From positions 1 to 13,933 of the forward strand of contig JBILMH010000043.1 in the NCBI GenBank assembly GCA_044375625.1: a stretch of 13,933 nt of DNA. The letters are read 5' to 3'. Under the pieces are notes generated by a model. That model ran no database searches, was not told the origin of the DNA, and saw nothing but the letters and a program-made list of their open reading frames with translations. Position numbers and translations under genes: made by a program. Shown in pieces: positions 7,321 to 13,613 of this stretch (positions are counted from its first letter, which is position 1; each line of letters starts with the position of its first letter). The DNA is from CAISOG01 sp044375625. GTDB taxonomy: Bacteria; Pseudomonadota; Alphaproteobacteria; CAISOG01.

Positions 7321-9126
7321 ATGATACCGCGTCGCGTTCGTCGGGTTAGGGTGCAAAGGGTAGCCCCCAATTTTCGGGAATCACCAGCAAACACCACCCC
7401 CCTGCAGGAGGCATCCCCAGCAGCACAAGAACACGCAGCACAAGAACAGGCAGTCCAAGAAACGGTGAACCCCTTTGATAAGATTGAGGGATTGCGGGAA
7501 ACCACGGCGCCCTTGCCCACTTTAACGCCCAATTCAACGCTTCCATCAACGCCCCTGCCAACGCCGCCGCAGGCTTCCCCGCCGATGATGGAACAGGAGC
7601 AGAGCCAGCTAGCCGAATCCCTATCCGCCCTGCAACAGCTGGTGCAGCAGCTGCAGGCTGAGGCCGCCAGTATCAGCCAATCCATCCTGCAAACCGATCA
7701 GCAAATTGAGGAGGCTACCGCCATTCTGGCACAGGGTTGTCAGGCCTTGGACAATGCCGCCGCGCTGGCCGCCAATTTTGATGGCGCGCTGGATGGCTTT
7801 AACCAGCTGGCCAACCAGTCTATGGCGGCATCGCAACAAACGCTTGAGCGCTGTCAGCGGGCGGATCATGCCGTTAAAGATTTAACCCATGACGCCCAAA
7901 AAATTGGCGAACAGCTGTTTGTGATTCGTGATGTGGTCGGGCGGGTCTATCTGTTGTCGTTGAATGCCGCGATTGAGGCGGCAAAGGCGGGGGAGGCTGG
8001 CATTGGTTTTACGGTCATTGCCAATGAGCTGAAAACGCTGGCCAGTCAGGCAACCATGGCAACCGAACAGATTATGATGCCCATGCAGTCTATCCAAAAA
8101 TTTGTGCCGGATGCGGGTGCCGCCCTGCATGCCTTGGTGCAAACGGTTGAGACGGGTATCGGCCAGGATAATCAGCTGGCCTTTGCCATTGCTGGCCAGG
8201 CTGCCAGCGCCGCCCAAATTCGCCAAGCGGTTGAGGAAACGTCATCCTTCACCCAATCGATGCAGGCGGCAACCCAACAAATGGGCGCTATCAATCATCA
8301 ATTGGCGCAACAGGGCAAAGATTTGCGGGCAAAGCTGCAGGCTGTGGAGAATTGCGGCGCGGCGATATCGGCAACCGTTGCCATGATGTTGCATCCCGCC
8401 CTACAAACCGAACAATTTGCTGAGGATCCGCCAACAGAGCAGCCAACAGAACAGCCAGCCGAACAGCTAGCAGCAGAATTGTTGGCCACCGCTATCCGCC
8501 AACCAAGCCCTCTTCTGCCCGTCGATAATCATCTTGAAGGCGGGGATCAGGCGCCGATTATCCTGAATGACGCGATTGAGGATGTGGGGCAGGCTGCGGG
8601 AGAAGCGGGGAAAGATTTAACCATTGATTTGAATGGTCAATCGGTTGAAATGCACCTGCATGCCGCCCGCGATGGCGGCACCGACCTGATGCCACCCGCC
8701 AACCAAATGGCCATGGATGCGATTCGCTTTGCCCAGGATGACATTGATGTGCTGTTGGCCAATGCCAGCAACAGTGATTTGGACAATTTGCCTTTTGGGG
8801 TGGTCAAGTTGGACGCCAATGCCAAAATTTTGGCCTACAACCGCTATCAATCGATGCTAAGCCATCGTGACCCCGACAAAGTGCTTGGCAAAAACTTTTT
8901 TAAGGATGTGGCGATTTGCGCCGATACCCCAACTTTTGCCGATCGATTTTTTGCCGGGGTTGATGGGGGACACCTGAACGCTATGTTTGATTACAATCTT
9001 AGCTACAAAATGCCCCAAACCAAGGTGCGGGTACATCTGAAAAAGGGCAAGGCAACCGACGGCGCACAACCCACAGCCAGCAATGGTGGCCAGGATGTTT
9101 ACTGGGTCTTTATCAAAAGACTTTAG
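7321..9126 (+). CDS. Soluble methyl-accepting chemotaxis-like protein with C-terminal photoactive yellow protein (PYP) domain
   Basis: The 601-residue protein has three parts. Residues 1-90 are Arg-rich at the start, then low-complexity and Pro-rich. Residues about 92-360 are helical, with the MCP hairpin tip at 209-241 (VYLLSLNAAIEAAKAGEAG, then GFTVIANELKTLA). After a linker, residues 465-601 align without gaps to Halorhodospira PYP from its residue 1 to about 111. Conserved are Tyr506 (Tyr42), Arg516 (Arg52), KNFFKDV (524-530), Cys533 (the chromophore cysteine Cys69), Met564 (Met100) and the end YWVFIKR. Changed are Gln510 for Glu46, Ser514 for Thr50 and Leu560 for Phe96. A loop of about 12 extra residues (576-590) precedes the last strand. 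No membrane helix, HAMP domain or C-terminal receptor pentapeptide is seen. The inferred role is a cytoplasmic blue-light input to a CheA/CheW-like pathway; no che genes are nearby. Confidence 0.93.
   Translation: MIPRRVRRVRVQRVAPNFRESPANTTPLQEASPAAQEHAAQEQAVQETVNPFDKIEGLRETTAPLPTLTPNSTLPSTPLPTPPQASPPMMEQEQSQLAESLSALQQLVQQLQAEAASISQSILQTDQQIEEATAILAQGCQALDNAAALAANFDGALDGFNQLANQSMAASQQTLERCQRADHAVKDLTHDAQKIGEQLFVIRDVVGRVYLLSLNAAIEAAKAGEAGIGFTVIANELKTLASQATMATEQIMMPMQSIQKFVPDAGAALHALVQTVETGIGQDNQLAFAIAGQAASAAQIRQAVEETSSFTQSMQAATQQMGAINHQLAQQGKDLRAKLQAVENCGAAISATVAMMLHPALQTEQFAEDPPTEQPTEQPAEQLAAELLATAIRQPSPLLPVDNHLEGGDQAPIILNDAIEDVGQAAGEAGKDLTIDLNGQSVEMHLHAARDGGTDLMPPANQMAMDAIRFAQDDIDVLLANASNSDLDNLPFGVVKLDANAKILAYNRYQSMLSHRDPDKVLGKNFFKDVAICADTPTFADRFFAGVDGGHLNAMFDYNLSYKMPQTKVRVHLKKGKATDGAQPTASNGGQDVYWVFIKRL
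7420..7461 (+). repeat. 15-bp tandem repeat inside the MCP-PYP gene
   Basis: GCAGCACAAGAACAC and GCAGCACAAGAACAG are followed by a shortened third unit, GCAGTCCAAGAA. They encode AAQEH, AAQEQ and AVQE at residues 34-47. The unit keeps the reading frame. A separate 12-bp in-frame repeat at 8431-8466 encodes TEQP-type units in the linker before the PYP domain. Confidence 0.7.
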
Positions 9127-9188
9127 TGTCCTGATGGGCGATTCCGTGGCTTCGTGCCCGCTTATCACCCCCTCCATAAAAGCCCAGG

Positions 9189-10181
9189 CTACAAATCCTT
9201 TTTAAGATCTTGAATGACCAGATTCATCAACTCCTGCAACCCCTGTCCCGTCATGCTGGATAACAGATGCACGGGTTGCTGGGTGGCGCGTTTCAATTTG
9301 GCCTGTTGCCGTTTGACGGTGGCAGGATCGACGGTATCGATGCGGCTTAGCACCACCAGTTCAGGTTTGTTGGCCAGCTCTGGGCTATAGGCCGCCAACT
9401 CCTTACGCACCATGCGATAGGCCTTTACCACGCTTTCCTGCTCAACATCCACCAGGTGGATTAGGCGTTGGCATCGTTCGATATGCCCCAAAAAGCGGGT
9501 GCCCAGGCCTATTCCCTGATGCGCCCCCGCCACCAAGCCAGGAATATCGGCCAGGATGATCATGCGATCATCGGTCGCAATCGCCCCCAATTGTGGGGTC
9601 AGGGTGGTAAAGGGGTAATTGGCAATTTTTGGGCGAGCGCGGCTGACCGCCGCCAACAGGCTGGATTTGCCCGCGTTGGGCATGCCCACCAACCCGACAT
9701 CGGCAATCAATTTTAGCCGCAGCCAAATATATTTTTCGACCGAATCGCCGCCTGGGGTGGTGCGTCGCGGCGCCTGATTGGTAGAGGATTTAAAGCGGGT
9801 ATTGCCCAACCCCCCTTTGCCGCCCTTGGCCAACACCACCTCCTGCCCCTCCTCAGTCAGGTCGGCCAGCAAGGTTTCATAGTCTTCGTCATAAATTTGG
9901 GTGCCAACTGGTAGGGGCAGGATGACATCCGCGCCGTTGGCGCCATGGCGATTCTTACCCATGCCATGACCGCCGGTTTTGCCCTTGTAATGTTGGCGAT
10001 AACCGTAATCAATCAGGGTGTTGGCATTGTTAACGGCGCGCGCGATCACATCGCCGCCCTTACCGCCATCGCCGCCATCGGGGCCACCAAATTCAATAAA
10101 TTTTTCCCGCCGAAAGCTAAGGCATCCCGCCCCGCCCTTACCGCTTTGGATAAATATCTTTGCCTGATCCAGAAATTTCAT
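9189..10181 (-). CDS. obg: Obg family GTPase (ObgE/CgtA)
   Basis: This ribosome-associated GTPase is essential in most bacteria and acts in 50S assembly and stress control. The 330-residue protein starts with the Gly-rich Obg fold (MKFLDQAKIFI, GGPDGGDGGKGGDV at 32-45, through about 158). The GTPase domain follows: G1 GMPNAGKSS (166-174), G2 within FTTLTPQ (191-197), G3 DIPG (212-215), a G4 that reads SRID (279-282) instead of NKxD, and G5 SSMTGQG (308-314). The Ser-for-Asn form of G4 seems, from memory, usual in alphaproteobacterial Obg, so I do not read it as loss of function. The short acidic C-terminal tail of E. coli ObgE is absent. It ends tail-to-tail with the MCP-PYP gene, 62 bp apart, without a clear terminator. 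Confidence 0.97.
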   Translation of the reverse strand: MKFLDQAKIFIQSGKGGAGCLSFRREKFIEFGGPDGGDGGKGGDVIARAVNNANTLIDYGYRQHYKGKTGGHGMGKNRHGANGADVILPLPVGTQIYDEDYETLLADLTEEGQEVVLAKGGKGGLGNTRFKSSTNQAPRRTTPGGDSVEKYIWLRLKLIADVGLVGMPNAGKSSLLAAVSRARPKIANYPFTTLTPQLGAIATDDRMIILADIPGLVAGAHQGIGLGTRFLGHIERCQRLIHLVDVEQESVVKAYRMVRKELAAYSPELANKPELVVLSRIDTVDPATVKRQQAKLKRATQQPVHLLSSMTGQGLQELMNLVIQDLKKDL

Positions 10182-10213
10182 TGGTGTTCCATCTAAACTT
10201 TTATCTTATGCCA

Positions 10214-10243
10214 TTTATATAAGCATTCATCTGTATTTCGCAA
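10214..10243 (-). promoter_or_regulatory. Probable sigma70-type promoter of obg
   Basis: On the minus strand TTGCGA (10238-10243) precedes TATAAA (10214-10219) by 18 bp; TATATA at 16 bp overlaps it. Transcription would start about 25 nt before the obg ATG, in the 92-bp gap after map, so obg likely does not depend on the map promoter. Confidence 0.45.
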
Positions 10244-10273
10244 AGCGCCTGCCGTCGGTTGCGCCAGATTGCC

Positions 10274-11062
10274 TTAAACATAGGGGGGCTTGTGCCACCC
10301 TTTAGGGGATTCGGTAAAAATCTCAACCCCTGTTTCGGTCACGCCCAGGCTGTGTTCAAATTGCGCGGACAGGCCGTGGTCGCGGGTAACAGCCGTCCAT
10401 CCATCGGACAATATCTTGGTAGCCCAGCCGCCGGTGTTAATCATCGGCTCAACGGTAAAGAACATGCCGGCCTTAAGCTCTAACCCCTCACCAGGCTTGC
10501 CATAATGCAGCACGTTGGGCTCATCATGAAAGACTTGCCCCAAGCCGTGTCCGCAAAAATCGCGCACCACCGAAAATTTATAGCCCTCAGCGACCTGTTG
10601 AATGGCATGGCCAATATCGCCTAGGGTCGCCCCAGGCTTTATGACGCGGATGCCCGCCATCATCGCCTCATAGGTTGCATCAACCAGCCGCCGCCCCTTA
10701 ATCCCCACATCCCCCAGGTAATACATACGGCTGGTATCACCATGCCAACCATTGACAATAACCGTCACATCAATGTTCAGAATGTCGCCAGTCACCAGTT
10801 TTTTGGCGCCTGGAATGCCGTGGCACACCACATGATTGACGCTGGTACAAATGGATTTGGGAAAGCCGCGATAGTTTAGGGGCGCGGGTATCGCCCCATG
10901 CTGGACGATATAATCATGACACAGCTGATTCAGGCGATCGGTGGTCACCCCCGGCACGACATAGGGAGTAATATAGTCTAAGGTTTCCGCCGCCAGCTGC
11001 CCCGCCGCCCGCATGCCCGCAAAGCCAGCGGCATCGTGAATTTTGATCGATCGTTTCAGCAT
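10274..11062 (-). CDS. map: Type I methionine aminopeptidase
   Basis: This enzyme removes the initiator methionine from nascent proteins. The 262-residue length is normal for the proteobacterial enzyme. The five metal ligands are in place: Asp98 (NIDV), Asp109 (HGDTS), His172 (CGHGLG), Glu205 (FTVEPM) and Glu236 (QFEHS). The substrate-site histidine is His81 in VVCHGIPG. There is no N-terminal zinc finger. No good ribosome site precedes the ATG. A weak promoter-like pair on the minus strand (TTCCTT at 11129-11134, TATAGT at 11107-11112, 16-bp gap) lies upstream. The gene sits on the same strand as obg, 92 bp before it. Confidence 0.97.
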   Translation of the reverse strand: MLKRSIKIHDAAGFAGMRAAGQLAAETLDYITPYVVPGVTTDRLNQLCHDYIVQHGAIPAPLNYRGFPKSICTSVNHVVCHGIPGAKKLVTGDILNIDVTVIVNGWHGDTSRMYYLGDVGIKGRRLVDATYEAMMAGIRVIKPGATLGDIGHAIQQVAEGYKFSVVRDFCGHGLGQVFHDEPNVLHYGKPGEGLELKAGMFFTVEPMINTGGWATKILSDGWTAVTRDHGLSAQFEHSLGVTETGVEIFTESPKGWHKPPYV

Positions 11063-11222
11063 GGTTATCGGGGCAAAGTTTGGGAGATTGGCGGTATCAT
11101 CCGGCCACTATAGTACCTTTTACCGCCTAAGGAACAGTAGGAAATAGGGGGGGGCAGCAATGTGACGCACCGATAATTCGCTGACCATTCTGTCCTGCCT
11201 TTTTCTGCATGCTGCCATCTAA

Positions 11223-11242
11223 TTGCATACAATATGATGCAA
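11223..11242. promoter_or_regulatory. Operator-like inverted repeat
   Basis: TTGCAT and ATGCAA form perfect 6-bp arms around 8 bp of AT-rich sequence. This size and spacing is usual for a dimeric repressor site. Which promoter it would serve is unclear: it is 110 bp upstream of map on one side and about 100 bp before the first small-RNA promoter candidate on the other. Confidence 0.3.
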
Positions 11243-11322
11243 AATCAGCCAATACGAAATTTAATTTTCTATATCCACTTGGAAATTAAAATAATATTTG
11301 TTGTAGACCGTGCAAAAAGCGC

Positions 11323-11349
11323 TTGTATTGACGTAAAAAATGTTATAAG
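11323..11349 (+). promoter_or_regulatory. Possible extended -10 promoter for a small RNA
   Basis: TATAAG (11344-11349) is preceded directly by TGT, giving an extended -10 (TGnTATAAG). A weak -35, TTGTAT, is at 11323-11328 with 15-bp spacing. A 13-bp palindrome, CTTGC-TCT-GCAAG (11351-11363), overlaps the expected start site. Confidence 0.35.
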
Positions 11350-11354
11350 ACTTG

Positions 11355-11442
11355 CTCTGCAAGCGTATTTCGACTGTGGCCTTAGCAAAAGGTTTTGGTT
11401 GCAATGCTACAGCCGTCGCCCTAACAAGCGGCGATTTCTTTT
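11355..11442 (+). ncRNA. Candidate small RNA of about 88 nt
   Basis: The span runs from the start site expected for the upstream promoter to the end of the T-rich tract. It contains short complementary segments (GGC/AGC near 11378-11386 against GCT/GCC near 11406-11414) that could form an interrupted stem, then the terminator hairpin. I do not recognise an RNA family. The call rests only on promoter-plus-terminator geometry within a non-coding gap. Confidence 0.3.
11415..11442 (+). terminator. Rho-independent terminator-like hairpin
   Basis: GTCGCC pairs with GGCGAT (five Watson-Crick pairs and one G-T) around a 9-nt loop and is followed by TTTCTTTT. The stem is short but GC-rich and the T-tract is on the plus strand only. 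Confidence 0.45.
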
Positions 11443-11497
11443 GTACACCTTCAACCCTATACCATCCTATATCATCAAATGACAGGCGGTGTTATTA

Positions 11498-11526
11498 TTG
11501 ACAAAAACTGAATTGCCGCGTATAAG
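11498..11526 (+). promoter_or_regulatory. Strong sigma70-type promoter upstream of the epimerase-like gene
   Basis: TTGACA (11498-11503), exactly consensus, is followed after 17 bp by TATAAG (11521-11526), five of six matches to consensus. The predicted start near 11533 would give a 5' leader of about 140 nt before the ATG at 11673. The leader is AT-rich and includes a 13-bp A/T palindrome. This is the best promoter in the window. Confidence 0.65.
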
Positions 11527-11672
11527 ACTTAATATAATTCCTCATAATGCGGCGCAGAAGGATGTTTTCAACAAAATAAAAAAATTTTTTAACGAATTAG
11601 TAACAATTTTTATGGCTCATAAGGGCGTCTCTTTTTTAAACTTCTTATCACCTTAGTGAGGAAAACAACATT

Positions 11673-12638
11673 ATGATTTCAACCAACAGCAAAATTTATC
11701 TAGCTGGCCACCGCGGCCTTTTGGGCGCGGCCATCAACAAAAAACTGCAGGCCAGCGGCTATCAAAACGTCGTCACCCGTACCCGTGCCGAAACCGATTT
11801 GCGCAACCAGGCGTTGGTGGAGCAGCTTTTTGCCCGCGAACGGCCAGAGGCAGTGATTCTGTCGGCCGCGCGCGTTGCGGGGCAGCAGGCGGTCAGCAGT
11901 CAGTGTGGCGATTACCTGCAAGCCAATCTGGCCATTGGTCTGAATGTCATTGATGCCGCCCGCCGCTGGGGCGTTAAGAAACTGGTTTATGTTGCCAGCC
12001 CACAGGCTTTTCAAACCGATTTTAACCAGTTTAATGACAAAGACTTTTCTTCGGTAAAAGGTATTGTTGCCGCCAACATGGCCATGGCCATGGCGAAACG
12101 CAGCATCGCCACCCTGTGTCAGGCCTATGCCGCGCAACATGGTTTTGATGTAACCATCGCGGTTCCCAGCTATCTGTATGGTTCAGGCGAAAGCATTGAG
12201 CCAAGCGTTGCCCAAATCGTGCCGAACCTGTTCAACATCATCGAAAATGCCCGCGAACGGGGCGTGCAAAGCGTTGAGCTGCCTGGTCAAGCCATGGAGC
12301 AACAGGATTTGCTGTTTGTTGATGATGCTGCCAGCGCCCTGGTGAAATTGCTGTCTGCCGAAACCGATGCGACGCCCGTGGCGATTACCAGTGGTCAGCT
12401 AACCCGCTTTGATCAATTGGCCGCCAACATTGCCCAGTTGTTGCGTTTTGAAGGGGAATTGGCCTTTTCTGAAGATGAACAGGCCTTTATGCCTTACAGT
12501 GAGGTTGATACCAGCGTGATGAGCAGCTTGGGATGGAAAGCCCAAACCAGCCTGAGCGATGGTCTGCAACAAGCCTATCATTGGTGGGTTGAGCAGCGCA
12601 GAAAGCCCGTTGGCTTTGCTGGCCGCGCCGCCGCCTAA
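11673..12638 (+). CDS. GDP-L-fucose-synthase-like SDR protein lacking catalytic residues
   Basis: The 321-residue protein aligns along its whole length with GDP-L-fucose synthase (Fcl/WcaG), an extended short-chain dehydrogenase. The NAD(P)-binding motif GHRGLLG (12-18) and the segment TRTRAETDLRNQ are well kept, as is FVDDAASALVKLL (215-227). The active site is not. Using E. coli numbering, Ser107 is kept (Ser109) and Lys140 is kept (Lys142), but Cys109 is Gln111, Tyr136 of YxxxK is Met138 (the segment reads MAMAMAK), and His179 is Glu176 or nearby. Spacing between Ser and Lys equals that of E. coli Fcl, so the Tyr assignment is firm. Epimerase/reductase activity is unlikely, and a non-catalytic or altered role is inferred. 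A GAGG ribosome site lies 11 nt upstream. Confidence 0.85.
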   Translation: MISTNSKIYLAGHRGLLGAAINKKLQASGYQNVVTRTRAETDLRNQALVEQLFARERPEAVILSAARVAGQQAVSSQCGDYLQANLAIGLNVIDAARRWGVKKLVYVASPQAFQTDFNQFNDKDFSSVKGIVAANMAMAMAKRSIATLCQAYAAQHGFDVTIAVPSYLYGSGESIEPSVAQIVPNLFNIIENARERGVQSVELPGQAMEQQDLLFVDDAASALVKLLSAETDATPVAITSGQLTRFDQLAANIAQLLRFEGELAFSEDEQAFMPYSEVDTSVMSSLGWKAQTSLSDGLQQAYHWWVEQRRKPVGFAGRAAA

Positions 12639-12669
12639 ACGCGGACGTCTGCACACAAGCTTTGCGGTT

Positions 12670-13488
12670 ATGGGCGGGCTTGCCAATCGACTGTTGGTTC
12701 GGTTATGCCGCCAGCTGTCTAAGGTAGCCCGCCTGTGCCGTCAGTTTTACAAAGCATCGGGGCGATGCAGGAGCCTTGCCTGCGGGCTGATTGCCCTGTG
12801 CGGATTTTTCCTAGGCATCCTGATGGTATCATCCAGCAGTTTGGCCAATCCCGCCACCCCCGCTACCAGCATGCAAACCCTGCCCCCCGCCCCGCGGGGT
12901 GCGGATTGGCGTACATCCGACAGCCTTACCCCAACCACCCCTGGCGCCAAAACGGCGGCAACTGCCGCGCCAGCCATGGTGGCTAGCCCTCAATCAGCGC
13001 GGGCATCCCTGGCCAACCCTGTTCCTGCGGCCACCAGCATTTCCTATGGCTATGGCTGGCGGCGCGATCCCATTAACGGCCAGCCCGATTTTCATAACGG
13101 TATCGATATCATTGCCCCGATGGGCAGCACGGTGCAGGCCTGGGCGGGCGGCGTGGTGCAACAGGTACCCGTCGATAACGCCTGCGGCCTGGGGGTGGTG
13201 GTGGCCAGCGGCGCCTGGCGCCAAGTTTACTGCCACCTGGCCAGTGTGCAGGTGCGCCCGCAACAGCCTGTGACGGCGGGGCAACCCCTGGGCACGGTGG
13301 GCAGCACGGGTCATTCCAACGGCCCCCATCTGCATTGGACGCTGCTGTGGAATGGTCGCCTGGTCAATCCACAATTGGTGTTGCAAAAAATGCGAGTCGC
13401 CCTGCCATTGCAGCGGCAACAGCCGCAAAATGTTGTCGTGCAGGATGCGATACCCCCAACCATACGTCAGGCCGACAAACGGTTTTAG
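12670..13488 (+). CDS. M23 (LytM-type) peptidoglycan endopeptidase, membrane-anchored or secreted
   Basis: The 272-residue protein ends in an M23 metallopeptidase domain (about 125-240). All zinc and catalytic positions are present: His142 and Asp146 in FHNGID, His189 in YCHL, His220 and His222 in PHLHW. Cys171 and Cys188 on neighbouring strands could form a disulfide, as in the CGNG/YCHL subgroup. A hydrophobic segment at about 37-54 follows a basic, Cys-containing N-terminus and is a signal anchor or late signal peptide. Residues 60-125 are Pro/Ala/Thr-rich and probably span the periplasm. The only ATG that avoids the upstream gene is 12670, and it has no ribosome site, so the start is uncertain. 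It lies 31 bp after the epimerase-like gene and is probably cotranscribed. Confidence 0.88.
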   Translation: MGGLANRLLVRLCRQLSKVARLCRQFYKASGRCRSLACGLIALCGFFLGILMVSSSSLANPATPATSMQTLPPAPRGADWRTSDSLTPTTPGAKTAATAAPAMVASPQSARASLANPVPAATSISYGYGWRRDPINGQPDFHNGIDIIAPMGSTVQAWAGGVVQQVPVDNACGLGVVVASGAWRQVYCHLASVQVRPQQPVTAGQPLGTVGSTGHSNGPHLHWTLLWNGRLVNPQLVLQKMRVALPLQRQQPQNVVVQDAIPPTIRQADKRF

Positions 13489-13532
13489 CCCCTGTGGCGG
13501 GTGATTGTTATTTCTCGCCCCCCCCCTTGACC

Positions 13533-13580
13533 CCCCACCGGATCGCTGTCCGCGATCCGACTCCCCCGCAGGTGGGGAGT
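13533..13580. terminator. Two adjacent GC-rich hairpins between convergent genes
   Basis: CGGATCGC-TGTCC-GCGATCCG (13539-13559) is a perfect 8-bp stem. It abuts ACTCCCC-N7-GGGGAGT (13560-13580), a perfect 7-bp stem. CCCCACC (13533-13539) can also pair with GGTGGGG (13571-13577), which would break the second hairpin. A run of six T lies at about 13610-13616, too far for a textbook terminator. They sit between the ends of the M23 gene and the right-hand gene, so a transcription-end role is plausible but unproven. Confidence 0.4.
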
Positions 13581-13613
13581 GTATTCCCCCGTTATCCCTG
13601 CTGGTTAGGTTTT

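Larger units (their letters stand above)
11063..11672. other. 610-bp AT-rich spacer without a supported protein gene
   Basis: The left part (to about 11220) has ordinary composition and a run of eight or more G near 11148. From 11230 to 11660 it is clearly richer in A and T than the rest of the window. It holds an inverted repeat, two promoter-like sites sharing the 10-mer TATAAGACTT (11344-11353 and 11521-11530), a terminator-like hairpin and an A-tract/T-tract palindrome at 11578-11590. An open frame at 11234-11482 has no ribosome site, no family likeness and no sensible composition, so I do not call it. The spacer separates the minus-strand map gene from the plus-strand epimerase-like gene. 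Confidence 0.6.

Noticed and set aside
7302..7685. Cys-rich antisense frame over the MCP-PYP start
   Set aside because: The Ser/Cys-rich pattern is what Ala/Gln-rich coding DNA gives when read backwards; there is no ribosome site.
9127..9188. Terminator between the MCP-PYP gene and obg
   Set aside because: Only a 4-bp GGGC/GCCC pairing with a long loop is visible and there is no T-tract, so I do not call one.
9343..9354. Loss of GTPase function in Obg because G4 reads SRID, not NKxD
   Set aside because: Similar Ser-containing G4 forms are, as far as I recall, usual in alphaproteobacterial Obg, and all other G motifs are intact.
11234..11482. 82-codon open frame in the AT-rich spacer
   Set aside because: It has no ribosome site, no recognisable motif and spans a promoter, a palindrome and a terminator-like hairpin; its composition looks like non-coding sequence.
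12559..12669. Longer start for the M23 peptidase inside the epimerase-like gene
   Set aside because: It would overlap the upstream gene by 80 bp, and the added residues are only a frame-shifted reading of that gene.
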